Below the pieces are notes generated by a model. It was not told where the DNA came from and did not search any database. It worked only from the letters and a program-made list of their open reading frames with translations. Shown here one piece after another: positions 10,998-22,462 of a stretch of DNA of 64,000 nucleotides. Numbering within the stretch: the stretch's first letter is position 1; every line of letters starts with the position of its first letter. The stretch covers positions 3,658,001-3,722,000 of the forward strand of contig NC_063015.1 in the NCBI RefSeq assembly GCF_020509005.1, given 5' to 3'. Source of the stretch: Fulvia fulva. Lineage: Eukaryota; Ascomycota; Dothideomycetes; Mycosphaerellales; Mycosphaerellaceae. The translations under genes were made by a program, and so were the position numbers.

Positions 10998-13900
10998 ATA
11001 GGACAGCGCGACAAACGAAGGAGCTATATAGCTAACGAGCACCCTAATAGACCTTATCCTAGCTAGTCCGTAATACTAACATAAGCCAACCTTACTATTA
11101 TATAGTATAACGTTAATAAAAGTAAGGATAAGGTTTAACTCTACTTCCTCTAGGAACTCGACGACTAAAGGCATTATATTATAGTAATATAAGAGCTATA
11201 GCTAAACCTATACATACGAAGACCTACTACCTATACCGACCTACGGTACTATATAGCTATCGAGGGAGGCATAGGCTATACCCTAAGGACATATATATAC
11301 GTTAGTAAAGTATTACGTACGGACGCCTAGAAGGTAATCTCGTACCCGGAAGGGAGTTAAGGGGACATTACGACTATCTAAATCACTACGAGTTAAGGAC
11401 CTATCCTGATATATAACGTCTATAACCCTCCTCCTTAGGGAAGAACGAGTAGAGACCTTAGCACGCTAGTACGACTTGACTAGGTACTCGACTAAGGGGA
11501 TATAAACTATATCCTCCTAGGCGACTTCAACCTCTACTACCTAACGTAGGGTCTAGAATTCACCCCCCCCTTACGTATATCTAGGAGGTAAGCTCCTAGA
11601 GATCACGGAAAGTAGGGATATAGAGCTCGTAACCCTAAAGGGTATAGAGACGTAGAAGGTAAGAACAAGCGCGAGTACTATCGACCTATACTTTCTATCG
11701 AGGGACGTAGTAATAAGGCTAGTAGAGTATAGACCTAACCTTGCCCTAGAGGCAGGGTTAGACTACATCCCTATCTAGATAACGATAGCGACGGGGATAG
11801 AAGAGGAGCTCCGGGGTGAAAAGCGCCTTAACTAGAAAAAAGCTCCCTAGGAGGAGATCCGGAATCTACTTAAACAGTACCTAAATAACACTAGTATCGG
11901 GGAGACGGAAGCCGAGCTTAATAGTACGGCAGAATAGATAATAACGACGATATAGTAGGCGGCCGAGGAACATACACTAGAACTAAGGCCCTCGAAGTAC
12001 TAGAATCCCTTCTAGACCCTAGAGTACTTAGCTAAAGTCAAGGACGTAAGGAGGGTAAGGCGAAAATAGACGAAGGAGTAAAGCCAAGAAGCGTAGGACG
12101 AGTACTAGGAAGCAAGTTAGGCAAAGAAGGCCTAAATACGACGAGATAAGCGACAAGACTAGAGGGTAACTATAGGTCTTATAATAGAGAACCCGGAGTA
12201 GATATAGCGGCTTATAAAGTAGGTAAGGGCCGGAGACGGGGACAGGACACTACACTTCCCCCTAATCTAGGATACGATAGGCATAATATAGATAACGCCG
12301 GAAGGGAAGGCGAAGGCGTTCGCCGACCACCTCTTTACGACATAGTTAACGGCCGACCTAACGGATATAGAGGGAACGATCTACCCGGAGCTACTCGACA
12401 TATACTAGATAGTAGGCGAGGAGGAGATAAAGGAGATTATAGGAAAGCTAAAGGGCCGTAAGGCCCCGGGACCCGACGGTATCCTAAACCTCCTCCTTAA
12501 AGAATATAAAGAAGAAGTCGCCCTACACCTCGCCGAACTATTTACGGCTTACCTACGTAAGGGGTACTACCTACGGCCATTTAGGCGGTCCCTTATAGTC
12601 GTTCTAAAGAAGCTATAGAAGGAAGACTATATAAAGCTAAAGTCCTATAGGCCGATCGTACTCCTAAATATAATTAGAAAGATACTAGAGAAGGTCGTAG
12701 TAAGAAGAATTATATAGCTCGTCGAGGATAACAACCTACTCCTAGAGATATAGATAGGTAGTAGGAGCAAACGATCCACCCTAACGGCTATAGAGCTTAT
12801 TACCGAACAGATTTATACTCTCTAGTACTATAGACGGAATAGAGTTATATTACTATTGTCTCTCGACATCTTAGGGGCATTCGATAACGTCTCCTACGAG
12901 CGACTCCTCTATATCCTACGGCAAAAAAATCCCGCGGTAGGTAACAAGTTTTGTAAACTCCTTCCTTAAGGAGAGAATAACGTAGATTGTCCTTAGGAAG
13001 CGTAAGGAGGGCAACCTTATATATATAGAATACGGGATCCCCTAGGGCTTAACTCTATCCCCGATCCTCTTTCTAATCTTTATAGCGGACCTAATACTAC
13101 TACTCACCTCACTATAAACGTCGGCCTCGGGGTTCGTCGACGATACGAATATCCTAGCCTAGTTAACGACGACCGAAGAAAACTACCGGCTACTTATAGA
13201 AAGATACGAGGTATACGAGGAATAGGCACGTCGACACGGCGCCCGTTTCGCCCCGGAAAAGTACTAGCTTATCTACTTTAGTAAGGCAAGAACCTACTAT
13301 AATATATAAGTAACGGTAACTATCTAGGGTTACGTAATAAAGCCCTCTCCCGAATTACGAGTCCTAGGAATCTAGCTAGACCCTAAGCTTAGCTAGAACC
13401 CCTAGATTAGGAAAGCCTAGAATAGAGCCTAGGTTAACGAGGCTATAATAACTAGACTCATAACGTCAATATAGGGAGCTACGTTTAGTAAGGCAAGGGT
13501 TATATATAAGACGATCGTAAAACTAGTAATGCTCTACGGGGCCTAGATATAGGGGATAGGAGGAGTAGGCAAACCGATCCTAAAGCGGATAGAGGGACCC
13601 CTAAACCGGACGTAGGCCGCGAACCTCAGACGGATACTAGGAGCCTATAAGATAACGCTAACGAGAGTAGCGGAAGTAGAGATAGGGTCCCCCCCCCGAT
13701 TAAACATTATATTAAGGGAATGAGGATCTAATACGCTAGGAAGACGGCGGATTATCTAGTATAACAAGCTATTCGGGACTCTACGGAGAAGATCGCTAGG
13801 AGGTACGACCGACTGCCTTACCTTAGGGTACATTAAAGCTAAAAGCAAGACGACCTACGTACGTTTAAAGTCGTTAAGTAAACCTAGGAGTGGATAGAGA

Positions 13901-14631
13901 GGAAGGAGGAGGAGGAAAAGGCACGGAGGAAACAGGGTAATAAGGCAAAGATATAAAGCCTCGTAGAGTAGGTAGCGGGCTGCCTTTAGGAATAGGAATA
14001 GAAAGAGAATCCCCTATCGAATCGAGGACCCCTAGCCTTACGCCCCTTCTAGAGACATAACTACCTACTCTACCGTGACCTAATAAGGGCCGAAGTAAGT
14101 ATCGCGATATATATTAGGTCCGAATATATCGGGTTAAGGGCCTACCTATATAGAAGGAAAGTCCCGGACGTATATAGCCTAGTATACTAGTATAACTACC
14201 CGTTATAGAACCCGGAGTATATAATACTACGGTGCCCGTAATAGGTAGAAGGACGAAGCTAGTAGAGAGCCAAGGCAGTAAGACGCGACTACTAGTCAAT
14301 CGTAACGGATAAGCGAGACGTAAAACGGATAGTATAGTAGATACTATAGTAGGGCTTTCTGAAACAGTTCGCGCTAGCTAGCGAGACGGAGGAGTAGATA
14401 GAGAAGAGGCGGGAGGTCAAGGGGGTGCAGACCGGGTAGTTATTAGGGCAGGCCTATAACACTAGTATATCCTTAATAAGGAAAACACGAAAGAAGGTAA
14501 TGTTAAGAACGTATAGGAGAGGAGAGGGGGTTTTCACTCTATAATACGAGTTTCCCCTTTATAACTAGAAGTAAGTAGTATAGCTATATAGGCCAATAGG
14601 CTCTATAACAGCATAATGAACAATATATATA
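10998..14631 (+). pseudogene. LINE-C: RIP-damaged Tad-like LINE, ORF2 nearly full length
   Basis: Plus-strand copy that begins about 100 bases before the ORF2 start (about 11095) and ends in a (TA)n-rich tail at about 14631. Despite many stops the ORF2 landmarks can be read. They are the endonuclease GDFN box (about 11520), the APGPDG-like stretch before RT (about 12460), the SLDI..AFDNV box (about 12855) and the FVDDTNILA box (about 13132). A Cys/His-type C-terminal tail lies before 14340. It is 5'-truncated, as is usual for LINEs, or cut by arm 2. It is related to, but a different subfamily from, the intact LINE at 15707-20564. Confidence 0.85.
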
Positions 14632-15045
14632 TATTACGAATATAGGTTAGTAGGCATGTCGTACGGTACTAAGACTAACTTAGTATATACTAAGTTAGTC
14701 GAGACAATAGTACGGTAATACTACCGAGACACCGTACGAATAGTAGGAGCGACTTAGAGGACCTAAAGTCGCTTAGCTAGTTAGTACGAGACTGTCGGAG
14801 GAACTGTCGTCGTAGGATAAGATATAGGTAAAACCAATAAGGCGTAGTAAAACAGAACTAGGACTAGAGTAAGATCCCTCTATATAGGTATAAGAGACGT
14901 AGTCTCTATACTAATAGTAGAGACACCTTTAGTACTAAATACTATTCTACTATATACCTTCGTATACTACATTAGTCCTTCCTCCTTCCCTATTACGTGT
15001 CCTAACTTCCGTATATATATATATATATACTATACCCTTTTAACA
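14632..15045 (+). repeat. Copia-1 5' LTR
   Basis: Starts tattacgaat (expected TGTTACG before RIP) and ends ccttttaaca. It matches 30972-31379 over its whole length with scattered C/T and G/A differences. It has a longer (TA)n run at 15013-15030 than its partner. Confidence 0.9.
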
Positions 15046-15060
15046 GGTTATAAGCCCGGG
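15046..15060 (+). other. Copia-1 primer binding site
   Basis: ggttataagcccggg directly follows the LTR end. The same motif follows the 5' LTR of Copia-2 (41626-41640 on the minus strand). Such a shared site next to the LTR is the expected place for tRNA priming. Confidence 0.6.
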
Positions 15061-15140
15061 TTTGCTTAATAGGACATCGATATACTAAGGAAGTACGACG
15101 TAGAGTATTATACCCTATACCCGGAATCCGTACGGTAACG

Positions 15141-15236
15141 TACTAATAGACTCGGGGAGTCTACTATACGGAACGCTACTAATAGACTCGGGGAGTCTAC
15201 TATACGGAACGCTACTAATAGACTCGGGAGTCTAAG
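15141..15236. repeat. 36-bp tandem repeat with palindromic core, Copia-1 leader
   Basis: tactaatagactcgggg recurs at 15141, 15177 and 15213, a 36-bp period with about 2.7 copies. Each unit holds gactcggggagtc, able to form a small hairpin. It lies in the untranslated leader between the LTR and gag. Confidence 0.85.
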
Positions 15237-15689
15237 CTTATTCTAACTACCGTAGTTAAGTAGGACTTACTATATATCTAAGGCTACCTTTGCTATAGAA
15301 GACTTAACGAGTTACGAGGGCCCCGGAAGGTCGGCCCTACCCTTACTCGTAAGAACTAGAAGCGCTAGATCGTTATACTACGAGACTATCTCGAAAGCCG
15401 GGAGGTATTCTAGGTTATCGACGACTCGTCGGCTAATCTCCTAGAATCCGTTACGCCTAAGATTACTTCGAAGGCGAACGGTATAGCGAGATATACTATC
15501 TTAGTATATTTGTCCGAGGAGGATAACTAGGAAATCTTAGACATACGAGATACCAAAGAGATCTAGAAACGTCTATAGAAGAAGTATAGTAAGGTCTATA
15601 AGGCATACGTAGTATCGCTTATAAAATAGCTAGTATCGTTTAAGCTACCGGACGATTAGACAATTAGATAAGGGTAGATATATCTAGGT
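15237..15689 (+). pseudogene. Copia-1 gag, first part
   Basis: RIP-damaged coding remnant left of the LINE insertion, continued at 20582. Individual phrases can be read between stops, but no intact motif is present. Its place after the leader makes gag the natural assignment. Confidence 0.6.
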
Positions 15690-15706
15690 AACCTATCTAT
15701 ATAGAT
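15690..15706. repeat. 17-bp target site duplication, left copy
   Basis: aacctatctatatagat, identical to 20565-20581. It flanks the LINE and marks target-primed insertion into Copia-1 gag. Confidence 0.9.
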
Positions 15707-16012
15707 AGATAGATGATTCATTTACCCGTTGTAGTGCCCTCCGGCCTATACGGGTTTATGTCTATATATGTTACTGCATAAGGTAGGAAACCTATTCCTA
15801 GGTAAAAACCTCCTCTCCTTCTCTAATAGCTTCCTTGCCATGAGTTCTCAGTTTTCCTTCTATTAGGGTGCACTAGTGTCATGGTGGTTAGCCTCTGACT
15901 ACCTTGTCTGCAACCCTAGAGTTGTCCCCCTCTTCCTGCTCTCCTCCTCCTTCTTTCTCTCCTCAATCCATCTCTCTGTTTCCCTAGTAAGAGAGAACTG
16001 CTTAAAAAATCC
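15707..16012 (-). other. LINE 3' UTR and tail
   Basis: Non-coding stretch after the ORF2 stop (TAA at 16015-16013), ending in a gatagatagat-type repeat that abuts the target duplication. No other feature seen. Confidence 0.75.
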
Positions 16013-19000
16013 TTAGTGGATGATCCACCTTGTAATTCTCTGGAGGTCTCCCTTATTGCTGATCATGGCTTGGAAGTTTCTGTTCCTTGCCCTTGCCCTC
16101 CATTCACCTCTCCCTGTACTCCATTCTTTGCAAACCAGAAGTCTATGTTCGACATTCTGGGACAGGTAGCCGCATGGGCAACTCTTGTCTTCGATACCTG
16201 GGACTTTTCTCTGATGCAGGTATGCCCTGACTCCGATGTGTTCAGAGCGGATTTGTATTGCTATGCTTGCTTCTGACCTGGTCAGGTCTGAGTACAGTAG
16301 GTAGTTGTGGCTACCAAACTGTTGGAGTGCCTTTGGGGTTCCTGGCCTCTGTGGGGTTCTTGTCCATTCAGTCTTCCAGAGGAGTCCTGCCATCCTTTCA
16401 GCTAGAGACTGTTGCTTCTTCCCTTGGCTGGCTGCTGATCCTCTCCCTTGAGCCCTTCTGTCCTGTTCCTGCTGGGCTAGGTGCAGCTGTTCTGTTAGTT
16501 CTTTGAACTTCTGCAGGTCCTGCTGCTTCTGTGGGGCTGGATTGGGTCTTGCTTGTCTGTGCCTTCTTGTGCACTGGCTCCTGATTTTGTTGACTGCCTT
16601 CTGGATTACTAGCTGGGCTGGGTATGCAGACGTCTTTCCTGCATACTGGTATCTCAACCCTTGAAGGTAGAGCTTGGCTGGTGGGGAGCCAGACTCCATT
16701 TCGACCACCCTTGTTGGAGTTGACTTGTATGCTCCAAGCACCTTTTTCAGACAGGAGGCTTGGGCTCTGCTGATGGGATCTGCAATTCTCTTTGGGATCT
16801 TGTCTTGGGCTGACCAGATCTGGGCTCCATATAGCATGGCTGGCTTCACAATGGCCTTGTACATAACCTTTGCTTTCGCAAATGTGGCTCCCCATGTGGA
16901 GGCTGTAAGCCTGTCAATTGATTGCCTGTTGTTGTCTGCTCTTGCCTGTGCTTTCTTGACCTGTGGTCCCTAGCTGAGCTTTGGATCCATCCATATTCCT
17001 AGCACCCTTAATTCACTTGAGGGTTCTGTTGTGTGTCCCTGAATAGTGATTGGGGCTTGCATATTGTGTCTGTTTCTGGCTCTACTGAAGTGGATGAGTT
17101 GATACTTCTCTGGGGCAAATCTGGCTCCATGTTTCCTGGCCTATTCCTCACATTCCTTGTGTTTCTTCTGCAAGATTCTGCAGTTCTCTTCTGTGCTGTC
17201 TGACCAGGCTAGGATGTTTGTGTCATCTACAAACCCTGAGGCTGATGTGTTTCTGGAGTTTAGCTTTGCTGGCAGGTCTGCCATAAAGAGGAGAAACAGG
17301 ATTGGAGACATTGTTGATCCCTGTGGGATTCCTGTCTCTGTAGGCATGCTGTCAGATTTGTATCTGCCCAGTCTTAGTCTTGTGGTTCTGCCTCTGAGGA
17401 AGGACTGGATAAACTGGACTGTCCAGTTAGGGATAGCCTTCTGTTTCAGGATGTGGATCAGCCTCTGGTGTGAGACATTGTCAAAGGCTCCTGATATGTC
17501 TAGTGAGAGGAGTGTGGCTGCTTTGTTGTTCCCAAAATGCCATAGGGTCTTGATCTGCTCTGTGATAAGTTCCACAGCTGTTAGTGTTGATCTTTGTTTC
17601 CTGCCTCCCATCTGTTCTTCAGGAAGGATTCCATGTTCTTCAGCTAGGTTTGTCAGCCTTTCTGCTATGATCTTTTCCAGGAGTTTGCCTAGTGTGTTGA
17701 GCAAGGCAATAGGTCTGTATGCCTTTAGCTTTGTGTAGTCCTCTTTCTGTGGTTTTCTCAAGACCACAGTCAGTGACTCCTTGAAGTGTTTAGGACAGTG
17801 TCCTTGGGCCATGCACTGTGAAAAGATGTTTGACAGTGCAGGGGAGATCTGGTCCTTGCATGTCTTAATGAACAAGTTTGGAATCCCATCTGGTCCTGGG
17901 GCCTTGTTTCCTGAGAGTCTCTTAATGATGCTCTTGATCTCTCCCTCTCCCACTGTGCAGGATTGCTCTAGTGGTGTTGGATACACACTGCCCTCCAGAT
18001 CCTGCAGGTCAGCTTCTACCTGTGTGCCAAAGAAATGTTTCCCCAATGCCTGTGCCTTTCCTGGGAGAGTGTGTTGGATTACTCCTTCCTGGTCTTCAAT
18101 GTTTGGAAACTGGGGCAGCATGTTTCTGTCCTGTGTGGGTTGTCTTGCCCACTTTGCTAGTTTCCACATCTTCTCAGGATTCTGGGTAATGGATCCAACT
18201 GTTGACCTCCACTCCAGCATCTTGTCCCTCTTGATCTGGGCCTTCTTGTCTCTGGTTGCCTGGTTGTATCTGTCCCATGCTTCCTGGGAGTGGCTCTGGG
18301 TAAGGGCTCTCCTGGCCTGCCTGGCTGCCTTGACCTTCTCTGAGCATTCCTTTGTCCAGAATGGCTTCTGGTACAGTGACTGTTTCTTTTCTCTGGTGTG
18401 GGCTGCCGCAGTTTCCTGCATTGTTCTAACCAGTTCTGCCACTGCTTGGTCTATGTCTAAGGCTGTTTCCAGTCTCCTGGTCTCTAGTCCAGCTAGCTTC
18501 TGTTCCAGGTCTTGTCTGATCTGTTCCCAGTTGGCTGCCTTCCAGGCCAGCTGAGGTTCTAGGTCTCCTTCCTGCTGTGTCTGTGTTTCAAACTCCACCT
18601 GAATTGGGAGGTGATCTGATGAGGACTCCAAGTCCTGGTTAACCCAGCATCTGGTGACCTTCTGCTGCAGGTCATGTGATGCAAAGCACAGGTCAATGGT
18701 GCTTGAGCTTGCTCTCTGTGACCAGGTAGTTAGGCCCTTTGGGGTAACTAGGTGCATGTTGTTGCTTCGGGTAGTGGAGAGGAGTCTGTTAGCTAGGAAG
18801 TGATGGGCAGGTGCAAAGTCTGATCCCCATGTAGGATGGTGCAAGTTGAAGTCTCCCAGCACGATGTGTTGGGAGTCACTCTGCAGGATGTCTGGCAGCT
18901 GTTGTAGTGTGCCCAGCTGGGTGCTGCTTCTGGAGCTGGGGGGTGGGTTGTATACACTGTGGATGTGGATGCTGCCTTGGTTGGTGTTGAGTCTGACTGA

Positions 19001-19285
19001 GGTGATGTCTCCCCCTTCCTGTTGGATTTGTTCCCAGCTGTCTGTTGCCATCTCTTTGCTGATGTACATGCATGTTCTAGGGGTGCCTTGTTTGGCTAGG
19101 AGTGTGTGATACCTTGGGTCGTTAGCAGTAGATGGTCTGTTAGATTTGCTGTTGATCCAAGGTTCCTGGACTGCAATAACTAGGTGTTTCTTTGGGTCCA
19201 GTGCTTGGAGAAAGCTTCTCTGGACCTTGTGCTGGCTTTTGTTGACGTTGTACTGGATAGTGGTAAGATTAGGTGTCTCAATCAT
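16013..19285 (-). CDS. LINE ORF2: AP endonuclease and reverse transcriptase, two in-frame TAG codons
   Basis: About 1090 codons. N-terminal exonuclease-endonuclease-phosphatase domain: VQEPW, HSVYNPPPSS, GDFNLHHPTWG, TIDLCFAS, SSDHLPI. Reverse transcriptase: APGPDGIPNLF, AYRPIALLNTLGKLLEKII, SLDISGAFDNVSH, GIPQGSTMSPILF, FVDDTNILAW. A Cys/His motif (CPCG...EHRLLVC) lies near the C-terminus. No RNase H domain is evident. Reading is broken by TAG at 17143-17141 (after HKECEE) and at 16972-16970 (after MDPKLS). Both fit a Trp TGG changed to TAG, a RIP-type change. The ATG at 19285 overlaps the ORF1 stop as ATGA. Confidence 0.92.
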
Positions 19286-20543
19286 GACTTATCCATGCTG
19301 GTCTCCTGCTGGTCATCTCGTGCTTCCTGCTGCTGGCTGCTATTTGGGATTGTGGTAAGGTTGAGCCTGCTTTGTGACGGGTCTCTTCCTGCAACCACAA
19401 TTGATTTTGGTCTACCCATAGCAGGGTGGCCTTGGGCCTGTGTGGTCTCTTCTGTTCTGCCTCTTTTCAGAGGGTTGTAGACAGTCCTTAGGGGTTCTTG
19501 GGTGATTGTCCCTGTCTGGAATCTGATAGGGGTGTTGATCCTGGCTTCTCTTGCCCTCCTCTTTGCCTCAATCCTAGCTGTGCAGTCTTGGGACCAGGAA
19601 GGGTGTTTCTTTCCACAGCATGCACATCTGGCTTCACTCTTTGGGGCTGTGCAATTCTGTACTTTGTGGCTACCAGCACAGTGGGAACAAGTGTCCTTTT
19701 GGCTTAGGCATCTAGTAGAGATATGACCATACTGTTGGCACTTGAAGCATTGCAGTAGTCTGTGGGTGCTTCTATGGATTTCTGTGTTCATTCTTTCGCA
19801 TTCCCAGAAGATGCCCTTGTCAAGCACGGTGTTTGCCTGTTCTACAGTGCCTATCCAGAGCACTAGAGAAGACTCTCTCTTTGTGTCCTTTGTCTTTCTG
19901 TTGACCCATGCTGCTTTTGTGATCTGTAGCCCTGGGCATACAGCCTGGTTCTGGTCCTGCAGCCTCTTAAGGTCTCCTTCAATGTCAAACTTTGTGGTCA
20001 TCCCATGGGCAATAACCATATTTTGTTGGTGTGAGACCTTAGCCGTCTTGCCTAGTTTGACTGTCCACTCCTTCTGTGTCTCTAGCCTCTTCCTGTCTTG
20101 CTCCTGTGCTGTGAACAGCTTAAGGACACCTCCCTTCTCTTTCCTGGCTCCAATGATGCCTTGTATCCCAATCTTCTGTATGATCTCCTTGCCTGACAGG
20201 CCCTCAATCTCTTTCTGCTCTTGCTGGTCGGAAATGTAGACCTTGATAGCTGTTTTCAGGGGGGGGGAGGGTTTTGGGATGCAACTGCTGCCCAGGTTGG
20301 TTGGCTTAGTTTCTGGCCTTCCTGTGTCCTCTTCTTTGCTGCTGCTGCTACTGTCCTGTTAATGATCTGTCCTGTTTGGCTCCTTAGTGCCTTTAGCCCT
20401 CCAAGGAGCTCCAAAATCATCCCCTTAAGTGCTCTTTCTGGGTGCTCGCCATCTCCTGCCATTGCCATTGTTTCTGCCTTCCTGCAGACCTCCTTCCACT
20501 CGTTACTCTCCTGCTCCTGGTCGTTTCCTGCGATCGCTATCAT
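19282..20543 (-). CDS. LINE ORF1: gag-like RNA-binding protein, frameshifted at a C9 run
   Basis: Two open parts, 20543-20256 and then about 20255-19282. They are joined at nine G on the plus strand (20259-20267; sense NPPPP). The first part ends in SQPTWAAVAS, typical of Tad-like ORF1 proteins. The second has a CCHC array: CFKCQQYGHISTRC, then CSHCAGSHKVQNC, then CACCGKKHPSWSQDC. ORF1 proteins of this clade bind element RNA. The frame change at a 9-base homopolymer may be real or a base-calling error. Confidence 0.88.
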
Positions 20544-20564
20544 CGTGTCTCTCTGAACCTTATC

Positions 20565-20581
20565 AACCTATCTATATAGAT
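20565..20581. repeat. 17-bp target site duplication, right copy
   Basis: aacctatctatatagat, same as 15690-15706. Confidence 0.9.
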
Positions 20582-22014
20582 TACTAAAACAGATAGTAAA
20601 GAGACCTACTATAAGGACCCCGTCCGGAGGTTTGAGTACCTACTAAATAGCCTTCCGGACGTCTACGCTAGTACTAGGGATACTATCCTAGCCTAGCTAA
20701 ACCTAGGCTAGGAATCCGCTATAACCCTACTTAAATCCTACGAATTACGGATCTAAGAGAGTGAGGGCGAGACCGCTCTATACTCCTAGAGATTAGGGGG
20801 CAAAAGCGGCTACTTTATCTACGATAGTAACTACCGAGTTATATCGTGCCCGGAACTAGATTCCAGAAGGAGTTTATTAAAAAGAAGAATACCTAGAAGT
20901 AACCGGAGAAGAAGTCCTACGAAGAGCTAGTTCGGGATCTAGAGAAAGCCTAAAACGCCCTTAAGAAGTCTAGGAAACAGTAGAAGGATAGGAGAAGCTA
21001 ATCCGACAATAAGATAAAGGTAAAGGCGGCACGAACCTATACCTTATAAGAAAGCAATACCGAGGAAATATACGACGACGAAGTCGCCTATTCTACTACC
21101 GAAGTAAAAAGTAAGTTTCCCGCCTCCAAATAGTTACTAGACTCCTATACCTCCTTATACATAACTGACAATAAGTCTCTATTTAGATCGCTTAGGAAAC
21201 TAGCGAGAAGGAAAGTGATTAAAGTCGGTAGGGGGTACCTATATATATTCTATAAAGGAATAGTAACTATAGGAGGACTAATAGGGAAACAAATTACGCT
21301 AGAGAAAGTCTTGTTTGTTCCTAATCTCGGAGTTAATCTAGTTTTATAGAGGTAGTTTAGTGAGCAATTCGATGTCGAACCTCTAAACTTTATACTTAAG
21401 TATAAGAGCGGAAAGCCTATCGTACGAATAGTACTATAAGGGGGGGTACCGGTAGTATCTTCGATATCTGACTCCCTAAACAGTACTTACCTATCAAAAA
21501 GGACCTACTAAGATCAGGTCTAGTAGACCCGAACTTCTTAGCGCCGAGAATTACTAAACTAGATAGATAGTAGGCCCCGGAGATATTACCCGCGGATAAT
21601 ATTCCTAATAAGGAAGCTCTAGCCGCGGTAACTACTAAGGATTAGTAGGAGCTTTAGTATAGAAGATTCGTATACCTAGGTAAAGGATTGCTCCGGAACG
21701 TCTATAGGGTAAGTAATAAGAAGGACCCGATTCCTATCCCGGATAAGTATAACTATAAGGTATACTCTATCGCGAATATACGGAAGTTTAAAGGGGCTAT
21801 CGTAGAACGAAAGAACGAAAGAATTGCGCTTATATCTATCGATATCTACGGACCCTTCGAAAATACGATATCTAGGCTAGGTTTTAAATACTAGCTAGAG
21901 ATCGTAGACAACTTCTTAAGAAAGAAGTAGGTAATCCCGCTTAAGAACAAATCCGACACACCGTAAGCACTATAATAATAGCGGCTAACTATAGAGAAAG
22001 TATCTAAATGCTAC
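20582..22014 (+). pseudogene. Copia-1 gag end, protease and start of integrase
   Basis: RIP-damaged continuation of Copia-1. The frame around 21688-21894 stays open and includes ISIDIYGPFENT, the first catalytic-Asp block of a Copia integrase core. The preceding YRVSNKKDPIPIP stretch sits where the gag-pre-integrase zinc region is expected. Stops elsewhere fit CAA/CAG/TGG converted by RIP. It is broken at 22014 by the Gypsy-2 target duplication. Confidence 0.75.
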
Positions 22015-22019
22015 GTAAG
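22015..22019. repeat. Gypsy-2 target duplication, left
   Basis: gtaag, repeated at 28157-28161. Confidence 0.9.
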
Positions 22020-22462
22020 TGTCAGGGCGAGAGCCTAGCCTATGAGATGCAAGGGTGAAAGCGAGAATGCAGGTGCGAAGTGCAGATGCAAAAGGGTATG
22101 GTATGATTGCTACACAAAACAAAAGACGAAGAAAGCAAGAGAGGCCTGGGGAAGGCCAGATATTTATACGCGACCCTCGCGAGTGCGTGTCCCCGCATCA
22201 ACAGGGCTAACCCGTGCGAAGCCGCGCTCAGCAGCTTTGCTCAAAACCTTATTCCAACCTGCCCTACGTTCCGAGTCTTCCACGTGCTTCAAGGTTTGGT
22301 AGAGGGGTGAATTTGGAGGGCTGGGTCCCGTAGTGAATGTTGCGGGGCATGTGATTCTTGGCGCTCACACACCAAGCTGGACTGTCACTTCTTGACGACT
22401 TCTGAGCGCTCTGAGGCTCTTCTGTCCCCACCTTCTGTACACTCTGTGGGGAGACCATGACA
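22020..22462 (-). repeat. Gypsy-2 3' LTR
   Basis: TGTCAGGGCG...CCATGACA, 443 bp. Compared with the 5' LTR it has A for G at 22037, 22042 and 22209, all in a TG-to-TA context. The inner edge is followed by gtagccccccc, the complement of the polypurine tract. Confidence 0.96.

Larger units (their letters stand above)
15707..20564 (-). mobile_element. Young Tad1-like LINE, nearly intact
   Basis: 4858-bp non-LTR retrotransposon on the minus strand with two ORFs, a 306-bp 3' UTR and a short GATA-type tail at its 3' end (left, 15707-15716). Flanked by a 17-bp duplication. CpA and TpG are at normal level, in sharp contrast to the surrounding Copia-1. Damage is limited to one homopolymer frameshift in ORF1 and two TAG codons in ORF2. 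Only about 20 nt lie before the ORF1 ATG, so the 5' end may be truncated. Confidence 0.95.

Noticed and set aside
14114..14299. Minus-strand ORF as a gene
   Set aside because: It lies antisense to the RIP-damaged LINE-C tail. RIP removes stops on some frames by chance and no domain is seen.
16016..20556. Several plus-strand ORFs across the LINE (for example 17157-17738, 17781-18554, 19742-20239)
   Set aside because: Shadows of the minus-strand LINE ORFs, with Leu/Ser/Cys-rich nonsense products.
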